In this document: piece by piece, positions 38,801-48,187 of the stretch
Position numbering within the stretch: position 1 is the stretch's first letter
How the letters are laid out: each line of letters opens with the position of its first letter
From: Synechococcus sp. RedBA-s
GTDB lineage: Bacteria > Cyanobacteriota > Cyanobacteriia > PCC-6307 > Cyanobiaceae
Direction: 5' to 3'
NCBI RefSeq assembly: GCF_024345495.1
Contig: NZ_JAGQBF010000003.1
Location: 1 to 64,000 of the forward strand
Length of the DNA stretch: 64,000 nucleotides
Program-made: the position numbers and the translations under genes
Notes under the pieces: generated by a model
Database searches by the model: none
What the model was told of the DNA's origin: nothing
The model's input: only the letters and a program-made list of their open reading frames with translations

Positions 38801-39600
38801 AGGCCCGCTTCCTCGAACTGCACGGAGGCGAAGGAGGTGGTGCAGAGCACCGCCTGGACAGCTTCGCGCCCCAGCAGGTCTGCCACACCGCGTTGCACCC
38901 CCGCCTCGCGCAGGCCGCTCACCCATAGGGCCCTGGGGCAGAGCCCACGCTGGCGCAGGGCCGCCAGGGTGGCCTCCGCCAGGGCGGTGTCGCCCGCCTG
39001 CAACAGGGCGCGGTAGAGCACCAGGCCCACCCGGGGGCCGGGATCATTTCTCCAGTCGTGGGGAGCGGGATCGCTGAGGGGTTCCACCTGGGGCGGTTCG
39101 GGCGGCTCCCCCATCAGCAGGGCATTGAGGCAGAGCAGCACCCGGCGCAGATTGGTGCGCCCCCCCTCCCGCAGGCAGCGACCGATGGCCAGGGCCAGGG
39201 CCGGAGCCACAGTGCCCAGGCTGGCCAGGTCCCCTTCCTCGTCGCTGGTGCCGGCCACCACCACCAACTGGCGGCCGGGGCCATCCGCCCAGCGGCGCAG
39301 TTGCTCCAGGCCATAACTCCAGTGGCCCCGGCCCCCCAGCAGCCGCACCAGCACCAGCTGGGTGTCCCCGAGGCTGGTAGCCAGGTAGTGGTCGATCACG
39401 GCCGGGTGATCCAGGGACGCCAAGTTGAGGCCGCGCACCTCCTGGATGAGCAGTGCCGGCTCGTCGCCCAGCAGGCCCGCCAGACAGCTCAGGTCGGTGT
39501 CGGCGCTGCTGAGCAGCAACAGCGGAGCCGAGGGCTGCTCCACATAGAGGGGACCATCCGTGTCGCCGGTGGCGCCGGGAACTGCCGCAAGCCGATGCAT
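35878..39600 (-). CDS. cobN: Cobaltochelatase large subunit CobN (CobN/BchH family)
   Basis: A 1240-residue protein of the CobN/magnesium chelatase H family. It contains the family core [19 protein letters not shown], the [21 protein letters not shown] block, the [12 protein letters not shown] segment and the late [17 protein letters not shown] region. CobN inserts cobalt into hydrogenobyrinic acid diamide in aerobic B12 synthesis, or acts with magnesium-chelatase-like I/D subunits in cyanobacteria. The chlorophyll enzyme ChlH is similar but usually about 1330 residues, and the [22 protein letters not shown] segment is CobN-like. Nearby metH needs B12. Confidence 0.9.
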   Translation of the reverse strand: [1240 protein letters not shown]

Positions 39601-39689
39601 CGCGTCATCCTCGGTCCTGACGGTGAGAAGATCGAAGCCCGACCACGGTGCGGTGCCGCCCGCGCCTGCCCTTTTCCAAGCGTCACCGC

Positions 39690-40607
39690 ATGCAGAAGTT
39701 TCTCCCCTACGCCTGGTTCCAAGGCGGTTGCGTTCCGTTCGCCGAGGCCACCCTCTCGGTGGCCACCCACGCCCTGCACTACGGCACCGGCGCCTTCGGG
39801 GGGATGCGGGCCCTGCCCAATCCAGCCGATCCAGGGGAAATCCTGCTCTTCCGCGCCGACCGCCATGCCCGCCGGCTCAGCCAGAGCGCGCGGCTGCTGC
39901 TGGCTGAGCTGGAGGAGAGCACCATCCTCGGCGCCATCGATGCCTTTCTGCAGGCCAACCGGCCCACCACACCGATCTACCTGCGGCCGTTCGTCTACAC
40001 CAGTGACCTCGGCATCGCCCCGCGGCTGCACGACATCGAGACCGATTTCCTGATCTACGGCATCGAACTGGGCGACTACCTCTCCCCCGATGGGGTGAGT
40101 TGCCGAATCAGCAGCTGGACCCGCCAGGAGGACCGCTCCCTGCCGCTGCGCGGCAAGATCAGCGGCGCTTACATCACCAGCTCCCTGGCCAAGACCGAGG
40201 CGGTCAAGAGCGGCTTCGATGAAGCCCTGCTGCTCAACAGCCGCGGCAAGGTGAGCGAGGCCAGCGGTATGAACCTGTTCATCGTGCGCGATGGCGTGCT
40301 GATCACCCCCGGCGTTGATCAGGACATCCTCGAGGGCATCACCCGCGCCAGCATTCTGGAGTTGGCTCGGGATCTCGACATCCCTGTGATCGAGCGGGCG
40401 GTCGACAAGACCGAATTGTTCGTGGCCGACGAGGTGTTCCTCAGCGGCACCGCGGCCCGGGTGACCCCTGTGCGGCGGGTGGAGACCACCGATCTGCCCA
40501 CGGAGCGCCCCGTGATGGAGCAACTGCGGGAGAGGCTCACCCAGATCACCATCGGCAACGATCCCAGCTACGACCACTGGGTCACCCGCATCCGCCTGCG
40601 CGACTGA
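39690..40607 (+). CDS. ilvE: Branched-chain amino acid aminotransferase (class IV)
   Basis: A 305-residue PLP aminotransferase performing the last step of Leu, Ile and Val synthesis. Fold type IV features are ALHYGTGAFGGMRA near the start, the PLP lysine in the AYITSSLAKTEAVKSGFDEALLL region, GKVSEASGMNLFIV and the phosphate-binding GITRASILELA plus FLSGTAARVTPV. ATG 39690 gives the standard N-terminus (MQKFLPYAWFQGG); the frame is open to 39648. It is divergent from cobN (90 bases) and 31 bases before metH. Confidence 0.92.
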   Translation: MQKFLPYAWFQGGCVPFAEATLSVATHALHYGTGAFGGMRALPNPADPGEILLFRADRHARRLSQSARLLLAELEESTILGAIDAFLQANRPTTPIYLRPFVYTSDLGIAPRLHDIETDFLIYGIELGDYLSPDGVSCRISSWTRQEDRSLPLRGKISGAYITSSLAKTEAVKSGFDEALLLNSRGKVSEASGMNLFIVRDGVLITPGVDQDILEGITRASILELARDLDIPVIERAVDKTELFVADEVFLSGTAARVTPVRRVETTDLPTERPVMEQLRERLTQITIGNDPSYDHWVTRIRLRD

Positions 40608-40638
40608 TTTCTAGAGTGATCGCTGGCACGATCACGCG

Positions 40639-43600
40639 ATGACGGCACTGGTGGGCTCGGAAGCGGTGGCAAGGACAGGGACCGGCAGGATCGGCTTCCT
40701 GGAGCACCTGCATGGCCCCGGCCGGCCCGTGGTGGTGTTTGACGGCGCCACCGGTACCTCCCTGCAACAGATGGACCTGAGCGCCGAGGATTTCGGCGGC
40801 GCCGCCCTCGAGGGCTGTAACGAAAACCTGGTCTTTACCCGCCCCGATGCCGTGCAGGCCGTGCACGCTCAGTTTCTTGAGGCGGGCTGTGATGTGATCG
40901 AAACCGACACCTTCGGCGCGGCCTCGATCGTGCTGGCGGAATACGGGCTGGAGGACCAGGCTTTTGCCCTCAACCAGCGGGCCGCTGAGCTGGCCCGGGA
41001 GATGGCCGACCGCTACAGCACCGCCGCCAAGCCCCGCTTCGTGGCCGGCTCCATGGGCCCCACCACCAAGCTGCCCACCCTCGGCCACATCGACTTCGAC
41101 ACGATGAAGGCCTCCTTTCGCGAGCAGGCGGCGGGGCTGCTGGCCGGTGATGTCGATCTGTTCATCGTCGAGACCTGCCAGGACGTGCTGCAGATCAAGG
41201 CGGCGCTCCTTGGTCTGGAGGAGGCCTTTGCAGCGGCCGGCCAGCGGCGGCCGCTGATGGTCTCGGTCACGATGGAAACCACCGGCACGATGCTGGTGGG
41301 CTCCGACATCGCCGCGGTGGTCTCGATCCTGGAGCCCTTCCCGATCGACGTGCTCGGTCTCAACTGCGCCACCGGTCCGGAGCAGATGAAGGTGCACATG
41401 CGCTACCTGAGCGAGCACAGTCCGTTCGTGATCAGCTGCATCCCCAACGCCGGACTGCCGGAGAACGTGGGCGGTGTGGCCCATTACCGGCTCACGCCCC
41501 TTGAGCTGCGCTTGCAGCTGCTCCACTTCGTTGAAGATCTGGGGGTGCAGGTGATCGGTGGCTGCTGCGGCACCACCCCCAGTCACATCGCCGCCCTCGC
41601 CGAGTTGGCGGCTGACCTGCAGCCCCGCCCCCGCCCCGTACGCCTGCCGGAGCAGCGGCTGCAGCGGCCCGCCCTGCAGTGGGAACCGGCGGCGGCCTCG
41701 ATCTATGGGGTCACCCCGTACCACCAGGACAACTCCTTCCTGATCATCGGCGAGCGGCTCAATGCCAGCGGCTCGAGGAAGGTGCGTGATCTGCTCAATG
41801 ACGAAGACTGGGACGGACTGGTGGCCCTGGCCCGCGGCCAGATCAAGGAGAACGCCCATGTGCTCGATGTCAACGTCGACTATGTCGGCCGCGACGGCGA
41901 AAAAGACATGCATGACCTGGTCAGTCGCTTGGTCACCAATGTGAATCTACCGCTGATGCTGGATTCAACGGAGTGGCAGAAGATGGAGGCTGGCCTGAAG
42001 GTGGCCGGCGGCAAATGCATCCTCAACTCCACCAACTATGAAGACGGCGATGAGCGCTTCTTCAAGGTGCTGGAGCTGGCCCGCCGCTACGGCGCCGGGG
42101 TGGTGGTCGGTACCATCGATGAGGAGGGCATGGCCCGTACAGCGGAGCGCAAGTTCGCCATCGCCCAGCGGGCCTACCGCGATGCCGTGGAGTATGGAAT
42201 CCCGGCCCATGAGATCTTCTACGACCCCCTGGCGCTGCCCATCTCCACCGGCATCGAAGAGGATCGTCGCAACGCCGCCGCCACGATCGAGGCCATCCGC
42301 CTGATTCGTGAGCACCTTCCGGGCGTTCATGTGCTGCTGGGGGTGAGCAATGTGAGCTTTGGGCTTTCGCCGGCGGCCCGGATCGTGCTCAATTCCGTCT
42401 TCTTGCACGAATGCTGCGAAGCCGGACTTGATGCCGCCATCGTCAGCCCCGCCAAGATCCTTCCCCTGGCGAAGATCACAGAGGAACATCAGCAGCTCTG
42501 CCGTGATCTGATCAACGACCAGCGCCAATTTCAATCGGCTGCGAGCGCGACCCCGACCGCGGCAACGGGGACGGCGGCGGCAAGGGCGATCTGCACCTAC
42601 GACCCGCTCACGGTGCTCACCGGCCTGTTCGAGGGGGTGAGCGCCAAGGAGGCGAGGGCTTCAGGGCCAAGCCTGGCCGATCTGCCCGTGGAGGCCCGCC
42701 TGCGCCAGCACATCATCGATGGCGAGCGCATCGGCCTTGAGCCGGCTCTTCAGGAGGCTATGGCCTGTCACCCGCCCTTGCAGATCATCAACACCTTTCT
42801 GCTCGATGGCATGAAGGTGGTGGGGGAGCTGTTCGGCTCCGGGCAGATGCAACTGCCGTTTGTGCTCCAGAGCGCTGAAACGATGAAGGCCGCCGTGGCT
42901 TTTCTCGAGCCGCACATGGAGAAGATCGATGGGGTGAGCAGTGCCAAGGCCAAGTTTCTGATCGCCACCGTCAAGGGTGACGTGCACGACATCGGCAAGA
43001 ATCTAGTGGATATCATCCTCACCAACAATGGCTATGAGGTGATCAATCTCGGCATCAAGCAGGGGGTGGAGGCGATCATCGAAGCCCAGCATCTGCACCA
43101 GGCTGATTGCATTGCCATGAGCGGACTGCTGGTGAAATCCACCGCCTTCATGAAGGACAATCTGCAGGCCTTTAATGAGGCGGGCATCACCGCTCCGGTG
43201 ATCCTCGGCGGTGCGGCACTCACCCCCCGCTTCGTTCAGAAGGATTGCCGCTCGGTGTACAACGGCCAGGTAATCTATGGCCGCGATGCCTTCGCCGACC
43301 TGCGCTTCATGGATGCGCTCTCGGAGGCCCGCAAGGCCGGCCAGTGGGACGACCAGCTGGGATTCCTCGCCGGTGCCCCCGCCGGGCTGGGGCTGGAGCC
43401 CGAGCCGGCAGCTGCGGCTGAGTCAGTGGCTGAGTCAGTGGCTGAGCCCGAAGCGGCAGCTGAAGTGGCCGGCCCGGGCGATCAGGCCGCAGGAACCACC
43501 GTCCCCGGCATCTCCAGCCATCGCTCCGAGGTGGTGCCGGAGGAACCCCCCGTGGAGCCTCCCTTTCTAGGAAGTGCCCTGATCCAGGAGGGCGAGATTC

Positions 43601-44355
43601 CCCTCGATGAGGTGTTCGCCTATCTCGATCGCAACGCCCTCTTTGCCGGCCAGTGGCAGCTGCGCAAGAGCCAGGAGCAGAGCCGCCAGGCCTATGAGGC
43701 GATGCTGGCCGAGAAGGCCGAGCCCGTGCTGCAGAGCTGGATCGAGCGCTGCCGCCAGGAGGTGCTTCTCACTCCCCGGGTGGCCTATGGCTACTTCCCG
43801 TGCGGCCGCGATGGCAATGCCCTGGTGGTGTTTGATCCCGAGGGCAGTGAGCGGGAGATCGGCCGCTTCGAGCTGCCGCGGCAGCGGGGCGGAAACCGCT
43901 ACTGCATCGCTGATTTCTTTCGCGATCTACGCGATGGCAGGCCCAGGGATGTGCTGCCGATGCAGGCGGTGACCATGGGTGAACGGGCCAGCGCCTATGC
44001 CCGCGAGCTGTTCGCCGCCGATCGCTACAGCGACTACCTCTATTTCCATGGCCTGGGGGTGCAGATGGCCGAGGCCCTGGCGGAATGGACCCACGCCCGC
44101 ATCCGCCGCGAGCTGGGCTTCGCGGCCGAGGAACCGGCGGCCCTGCGCGACGTGCTGGCCCAGCGCTATCGCGGCAGTCGCTACTCCTTCGGCTACCCGG
44201 CCTGCCCCAACGTGGCCGATTCCCGCCAGCAGCTGGCCTGGCTCGACACAGGTCGCATCGGTCTGACCATGGATGAGAGCGATCAGCTGGAGCCAGAGCA
44301 GAGCACCACTGCTCTGGTGGCATTGCACAGCCGCGCCCGCTATTTCAGTGCCTGA
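40639..44355 (+). CDS. metH: B12-dependent methionine synthase MetH
   Basis: A 1238-residue enzyme moving a methyl group from methyl-THF to homocysteine via cobalamin. Domains in order: homocysteine-binding with zinc cysteines (GLNCATGP and GGCCGTTP), pterin-binding ([14 protein letters not shown]), B12-binding cap and Rossmann (D781-x-H783-x2-G786, lower axial His, followed by [10 protein letters not shown] and GGAALTP), and an AdoMet activation domain at the C-terminus ([11 protein letters not shown]). Between B12 and activation domains lies an acidic Ala/Glu/Val-rich linker with a 12-base tandem repeat. Its cofactor depends on B12 synthesis, for which cobN is a neighbour. Confidence 0.96.
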   Translation: MTALVGSEAVARTGTGRIGFLEHLHGPGRPVVVFDGATGTSLQQMDLSAEDFGGAALEGCNENLVFTRPDAVQAVHAQFLEAGCDVIETDTFGAASIVLAEYGLEDQAFALNQRAAELAREMADRYSTAAKPRFVAGSMGPTTKLPTLGHIDFDTMKASFREQAAGLLAGDVDLFIVETCQDVLQIKAALLGLEEAFAAAGQRRPLMVSVTMETTGTMLVGSDIAAVVSILEPFPIDVLGLNCATGPEQMKVHMRYLSEHSPFVISCIPNAGLPENVGGVAHYRLTPLELRLQLLHFVEDLGVQVIGGCCGTTPSHIAALAELAADLQPRPRPVRLPEQRLQRPALQWEPAAASIYGVTPYHQDNSFLIIGERLNASGSRKVRDLLNDEDWDGLVALARGQIKENAHVLDVNVDYVGRDGEKDMHDLVSRLVTNVNLPLMLDSTEWQKMEAGLKVAGGKCILNSTNYEDGDERFFKVLELARRYGAGVVVGTIDEEGMARTAERKFAIAQRAYRDAVEYGIPAHEIFYDPLALPISTGIEEDRRNAAATIEAIRLIREHLPGVHVLLGVSNVSFGLSPAARIVLNSVFLHECCEAGLDAAIVSPAKILPLAKITEEHQQLCRDLINDQRQFQSAASATPTAATGTAAARAICTYDPLTVLTGLFEGVSAKEARASGPSLADLPVEARLRQHIIDGERIGLEPALQEAMACHPPLQIINTFLLDGMKVVGELFGSGQMQLPFVLQSAETMKAAVAFLEPHMEKIDGVSSAKAKFLIATVKGDVHDIGKNLVDIILTNNGYEVINLGIKQGVEAIIEAQHLHQADCIAMSGLLVKSTAFMKDNLQAFNEAGITAPVILGGAALTPRFVQKDCRSVYNGQVIYGRDAFADLRFMDALSEARKAGQWDDQLGFLAGAPAGLGLEPEPAAAAESVAESVAEPEAAAEVAGPGDQAAGTTVPGISSHRSEVVPEEPPVEPPFLGSALIQEGEIPLDEVFAYLDRNALFAGQWQLRKSQEQSRQAYEAMLAEKAEPVLQSWIERCRQEVLLTPRVAYGYFPCGRDGNALVVFDPEGSEREIGRFELPRQRGGNRYCIADFFRDLRDGRPRDVLPMQAVTMGERASAYARELFAADRYSDYLYFHGLGVQMAEALAEWTHARIRRELGFAAEEPAALRDVLAQRYRGSRYSFGYPACPNVADSRQQLAWLDTGRIGLTMDESDQLEPEQSTTALVALHSRARYFSA
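43417..43452 (+). repeat. 12-base tandem repeat inside the metH linker
   Basis: GCTGAGTCAGTG occurs twice in a row (43417-43428 and 43429-43440), followed by a degenerate third copy (GCTGAGCCCGAA). It encodes repeated Ala-Glu-Ser-Val in the linker before the activation domain. Being a multiple of three, copy changes would keep frame. Confidence 0.85.
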
Positions 44356-44416
44356 GAGTCCGTCTCCCGCTCAGAGGGGGCAGTGGCAGGCTGAGGGGGT
44401 CTGAGCTTGAACTGCC

Positions 44417-44689
44417 ATGGCGATTGCCGGTCCTGATGGTGTTGATGCGGCGATCGCCGCCGGCCTTGATCTCGATGGAAGCCCCATCCCTGCTGAGATG
44501 CTCAGCCTCTACAACGAGGTGATGGCCCTGGAGGCGGCGCGGGCCCGCAGCGGCGTGCGCAAGTCGATGCGCAACCGGGTGGTGAAGACGGGCTCGAAGC
44601 ACCTGGATCAGGCCAGTCTCGATGCCCGCCTCAAGGCCGCCGGCTGGGACGGGCTCAAGGCCAAGGAGATCGACTTTTTCTACGGCTGA
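44417..44689 (+). CDS. DUF4090 family small protein
   Basis: A 90-residue soluble protein beginning MAIAGPDGVDAAIAAGLDLDG, with NEVMALEAARARSGVRKSM in the middle and GWDGLKAKEIDFFYG at the end. This matches the small DUF4090 family of cyanobacteria as I recall it. Function unknown. It lies 61 bases after metH on the same strand and is convergent with the next small gene, eight bases between stops. Confidence 0.78.
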   Translation: MAIAGPDGVDAAIAAGLDLDGSPIPAEMLSLYNEVMALEAARARSGVRKSMRNRVVKTGSKHLDQASLDARLKAAGWDGLKAKEIDFFYG

Positions 44690-44697
44690 GGCGAGGC

Positions 44698-44970
44698 TCA
44701 GAGCGACTCGAGACTGTCGATCACCTCCTGCTGGAAGGCCTCCAGATTCGTCGAGTCGCTCAGATCAAAGCCCTCCCCCGCGGCGTTCTGGGTGAGTTCC
44801 TGGAAGTGGAAGGCCCCCTCCCCATGGGCGAGAAATTCCATGGCGGAGGTTTCACCGCTTTCCTTGAAGGCGTCGTACAGGGCCATGAAGGCAGCGTCTT
44901 CGGCGAAATCCCAGCTCATGAAGGTGTTGAAGGCAAGGCGGAAGGGCGGCAGAAGGAAGCCTTCCAGCAC
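44698..44970 (-). CDS. Small conserved protein of unknown function
   Basis: Up to 90 residues from GTG 44970; a 73-residue form from ATG 44919 (MSWDFAEDAAFMALYDAF) is also possible and begins at the part that looks most conserved. It is acidic, with ALYDAFKESGETSAMEFLAHGEG and DSTNLEAFQQEVIDSLESL. No recognisable domain, signal peptide or membrane segment. Codon usage agrees with neighbouring genes. Confidence 0.62.
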   Translation of the reverse strand: MLEGFLLPPFRLAFNTFMSWDFAEDAAFMALYDAFKESGETSAMEFLAHGEGAFHFQELTQNAAGEGFDLSDSTNLEAFQQEVIDSLESL

Positions 44971-45088
44971 CGCTGCTCAATGAGCTTTAACGCCTGCCCC
45001 CCCGAATCCGTCAACCTCCCCGACGGATTTTGTCTTCGCCAGTGGTCCGACTCCTGGTCAGACTCGGGGCTCATGCACGGGATTTTGC

Positions 45089-45493
45089 GTGGATCAATCG
45101 TCGACACCCCCCAGCCCATCGGCGCTGAATGTGCTGGGGCAGCCTCTGGTGGTCTGTGGTTGTGAGCCACTCACCGGCTGGTTCCGCGATGGCCATTGCC
45201 GCACCGATCCCGCCGACCATGGCCGTCACACGGTCTGCTGTGTCATCACGGACCTGTTTCTGCGCTACTCCCTCTCCCAGGGCAACGACCTGAGCACCCC
45301 CAGGCCCGACTACGGCTTTGCCGGCCTCAAGGCCGGCGATCACTGGTGTGTCTGTGCCCCCCGCTGGCTGGAGGCCCACGACGACGGCGTGGCTCCACCG
45401 GTGCGGCTGGAGGCCAGTGAGGCCTCATGCCTGGAGCTGATTCCCCTGGAGTTGCTTGAGGCCTTCGCCCATACGGCCACTCCGCGGAGCTGA
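45089..45493 (+). CDS. DUF2237 family protein
   Basis: A 134-residue protein. Family features visible are LNVLGQPLVVCGCEPLTGW, FRDGHCRTDPADHGRHTVC, VITDLFLRYSLSQGNDL, and LKAGDHWCVCAPRWLEA. DUF2237 proteins are Cys-rich and about 120 residues long; members are found widely in bacteria and eukaryotes with no settled function. It begins at GTG 45089, since no ATG precedes the conserved part. Convergent with the short-chain dehydrogenase. Confidence 0.85.
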   Translation: MDQSSTPPSPSALNVLGQPLVVCGCEPLTGWFRDGHCRTDPADHGRHTVCCVITDLFLRYSLSQGNDLSTPRPDYGFAGLKAGDHWCVCAPRWLEAHDDGVAPPVRLEASEASCLELIPLELLEAFAHTATPRS

Positions 45494-45518
45494 GCTCACA
45501 GCGGGAGCAGCTGGAAGC

Positions 45519-46313
45519 TCACCAGGGAATCGTGGTGCCGTCCCAGGCCAGGAAGCGGCCTGAGTCGGCTGGTTCCTGGGCGGCGATCACATCGAGCAGC
45601 TGGCCGGCGGCCCGCTTTGGGCTGAACAGCCGCTCCGCCGGCACCGAGCGGCTGAAGGGTTCGGAGAGCGCCGTGGCGGTGGTGCCGGGATGGAGCAGGC
45701 TCACGCAGGCCAGGGGCAGGCGCCGCTGCCACTCCAGGGCCAGGCAACGCAGCAGCTGGTTCTGGGCGGCCTTGGCCGCCCGGTAGGCGTACCAGCCCCC
45801 CAGCTGGTTGTCACCGATGCTGCCCACCCGGGCCGAGAGGCTGGCGAAGTGCAGTGGCTCCTGGCGGGGCAGCAGCGGCTCCAGGGCCTGGGCCAGCAGC
45901 ACCGGGCCATAGGCATTGACGCTGAACAGGCGCTCCAGCGAGCCCCGCCTCAGCTGCTGCAGCCGCTTCTCCGGCTGCAGGTCACCGTCGTGGAGCAGGC
46001 CGGCGCTGTTGATCACCAGCCGCAGCCGCACCGCCTCCTGCTGCAATCGCCTGGCGCAGGCGTCGAGGCTGGCGTCGTCGCTGAGATCAAGGGCCAGCGC
46101 CCGCTCGGGTGGCACCACGCTCTGCGTGGGCCACGGGTTCCGGCTGCTGCCCCACAGCCGCAGGCCGGGGGCCCGCAGCGCCAGGGCCTGGAGCAATGCC
46201 TGGCCGATGCCGCCGCCGCCCACCACCAAGGCATCCCCCTGCCAGTGGCCGAGGCCCTGGGGGGCTTCAGGGGCTCCAGCTGCCGAGGCCGGCGTCGCCA
46301 TGGGCTGGGCCAC
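45519..46313 (-). CDS. Short-chain dehydrogenase/reductase
   Basis: A 264-residue SDR oxidoreductase. The NAD(P)-binding loop is VGGGGIGQALLQALALR, and the variant NSAGLLHDG replaces NNAG. The catalytic Ser is in FASLSARVGSI and Tyr-x3-Lys is YRAAK in GWYAYRAAKAAQN. The substrate is unknown; similar proteins resemble CsgA-type SDRs. An N-terminal Ala/Gly/Pro stretch of about 25 residues precedes the fold. It is divergent from gpsA with only 7 to 25 bases between starts, so their promoters must overlap the coding sequences. Confidence 0.88.
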   Translation of the reverse strand: MAQPMATPASAAGAPEAPQGLGHWQGDALVVGGGGIGQALLQALALRAPGLRLWGSSRNPWPTQSVVPPERALALDLSDDASLDACARRLQQEAVRLRLVINSAGLLHDGDLQPEKRLQQLRRGSLERLFSVNAYGPVLLAQALEPLLPRQEPLHFASLSARVGSIGDNQLGGWYAYRAAKAAQNQLLRCLALEWQRRLPLACVSLLHPGTTATALSEPFSRSVPAERLFSPKRAAGQLLDVIAAQEPADSGRFLAWDGTTIPW

Positions 46314-46338
46314 AAGTGGAATGGCTCATGATGGCCGG

Positions 46339-47256
46339 ATGGCACTGCGCATCGGCATCTACGGGCAGGGCGCTTGGGGCCGAGCCCTGGGCCAGGTGTT
46401 CGGGCAGGGAGGCCACAGGATCAGCACCTGGTCGCGCCGCGCTGGCGGCGAGCCCGCCCAGTTGCTGCCTCACCAGGATGTGATCGTCTGCGCCATCGCC
46501 ATGGCCGGTGTGCCGGAACTCTCCCAACGGCTTTCCCCCGTCTGGCCTTCCGGGCTGCCGCTGATCAGCTGCACCAAGGGCCTGAATCTGCAGCAACTCC
46601 TCAGCGCTTCTCAGCTCTGGCAGGGCGCGATCCCCAGCGTCTCCAGCCTGGTGCTGAGTGGCCCCAACCTGGCCGGCGAGCTGGAGGGGGGACTGCCGGC
46701 GGCCAGCGTGCTGGCTTCGCTCCACACCGATCTGGCCCAGTCGCTGCAACAGGAACTCAGCAGTGATCAACTGCGGCTGTACACCAACAACGATCCGATC
46801 GGCACCGAGCTCTCCGGCGCCCTCAAGAACGTGATGGCCGTGGCGGCCGGTGTCTGTGATGGGATAGGGCTCGGAGCCAACGCCAAGGCCTCCCTGCTCA
46901 CCCGCGGGCTGGCGGAGATGGGCCGCCTCAGCCAGCAGCTGGGCGGTGATCCCGGCACCCTCTACGGACTGGCTGGGCTGGGCGATCTGCTGGCCACGGC
47001 CAACAGCCCCCTAAGCCGCAACTACCGCTTTGGTCTGCACCTGGCGGAGGGACTGAGCGCCGAGGGGGCCATCCGGGTCATCGGTGCCACGGTGGAGGGC
47101 CCCTCTACGGCCGTTGCCGCCCTGGCCCTGGCCGAGCAGGGTGGGGTTCGCTTGCCGATCTGTGCCCAGGTGGTGGCCCTGATCGAGGGGCGCATCACCC
47201 CGCCAGAGGCGGTGCGCGCCCTGATGGAGCGCGATCTCAAGACGGAGGAACGATGA
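46339..47256 (+). CDS. gpsA: NAD(P)-dependent glycerol-3-phosphate dehydrogenase
   Basis: A 305-residue enzyme making sn-glycerol-3-phosphate for membrane lipids. The dinucleotide loop is IGIYGQGAWGRAL (usual GAGAWG is GQGAWG here), followed by LISCTKGL, LSGPNLAGEL, the catalytic Lys region GALKNVMAVAAGVCDG and GLGDLLATANSPLSRNY. ATG 46339 fits the family start; ATG 46321 would add six residues. It is coupled to the PhzF-like gene by a four-base ATGA overlap. Confidence 0.94.
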   Translation: MALRIGIYGQGAWGRALGQVFGQGGHRISTWSRRAGGEPAQLLPHQDVIVCAIAMAGVPELSQRLSPVWPSGLPLISCTKGLNLQQLLSASQLWQGAIPSVSSLVLSGPNLAGELEGGLPAASVLASLHTDLAQSLQQELSSDQLRLYTNNDPIGTELSGALKNVMAVAAGVCDGIGLGANAKASLLTRGLAEMGRLSQQLGGDPGTLYGLAGLGDLLATANSPLSRNYRFGLHLAEGLSAEGAIRVIGATVEGPSTAVAALALAEQGGVRLPICAQVVALIEGRITPPEAVRALMERDLKTEER

Positions 47257-48182
47257 GCAATGGCGAGCTGCCGGCGGCACTGATCACGGCGTTCGCCGAG
47301 CGTCCGCTCCAGGGCAACGGTGCCGCGGTGGTGGCCCTGGAGCAGCCGGCTTCCGCCCCCTGGATGCAGGCGGTGGCAGCCCAGCTGCGGCAGTCAGAGA
47401 CGGCTTTCCTGCTGCCGCTCAGCCGGCTCGGATCTGGAGATGACGCCGCAGGCGAGTGGGCCCTGCGTTGGTTCACGCCCCGCTGCGAAGTTCCCCTCTG
47501 CGGCCACGCCACCCTGGCCTCCGCCCTGGCCCTTGGCCACTGGGGACTGCTGACATCAGGCGCCTCTACCCGGCTGCACAGCCGCTCAGGGCCGCTGCTG
47601 GTGAGCCTGGGACAGACTGGTGCGGGCCGTGCCCAGCTGGTGCTCCCTTCAGGGGGTCTGGAGCCCTCCCCCCTGCCCACTGAGCTGGCTCCATCGCTGG
47701 GGGGCACCCCTCTGCGCAGCTGGCGGTCGGCCCTGGGCTACTGGGTGGCCCTGCTGCCGCAGGAGTTCCCCCTGGCCGGCCTCGATGGGGACGCTCTGGC
47801 GCAGGACTTGCGCGGGGAGCTGCGCCAGGGACTGGTGCTGATGCAGGCGTTGGCGGCCAGCGACCAGACCCCCACGGTGCAGGGCCTGCCGGCCGACTAT
47901 CAACTGCGCTTCCTGGCGCCGGGCCTGGGCATCAGTGAAGATCCGGTGACAGGTTCGGCTCATGCGCTGGTGGCTCCGTGGTGGTGTGACCAGCTGGGGC
48001 GCGAGCGGGTGGTGGGCTGGCAACCGTCCCCCCAGGGGGGCGGGATGGTGTGCGATCGGCTGTCTTCAGGCATGATCCGGCTGTCGGGTTCGGGTCAACT
48101 GCTGTGGGATGGCCGCTTGAGCGCTGGTGTCGACGCTGGGGAAGCCGCGGACTGGAGCTGCTGTCGGCCCGTCCTGGGCTGA
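47253..48182 (+). CDS. PhzF-family isomerase/epimerase-like protein
   Basis: A 309-residue protein with the DapF-like double hotdog fold of phenazine-biosynthesis PhzF. The key acid is Glu in RQSETAFLLP, with LCGHATLASALALG and ISEDPVTGSAHALVAPWW binding substrate. PhzF-like proteins outside phenazine producers have unknown substrates, and no phenazine gene is nearby. It is coupled to gpsA upstream. Six to eight bases after its stop lie candidate starts of the SpoIID-like gene. Confidence 0.9.
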   Translation: MSNGELPAALITAFAERPLQGNGAAVVALEQPASAPWMQAVAAQLRQSETAFLLPLSRLGSGDDAAGEWALRWFTPRCEVPLCGHATLASALALGHWGLLTSGASTRLHSRSGPLLVSLGQTGAGRAQLVLPSGGLEPSPLPTELAPSLGGTPLRSWRSALGYWVALLPQEFPLAGLDGDALAQDLRGELRQGLVLMQALAASDQTPTVQGLPADYQLRFLAPGLGISEDPVTGSAHALVAPWWCDQLGRERVVGWQPSPQGGGMVCDRLSSGMIRLSGSGQLLWDGRLSAGVDAGEAADWSCCRPVLG

Positions 48183-48187
48183 ACCGT

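Noticed and set aside
39601-39689. Search for a cobalamin riboswitch before cobN or the aminotransferase/metH
   Set aside because: The gap is only 89 bases and holds no B12-box-like sequence that I can see.
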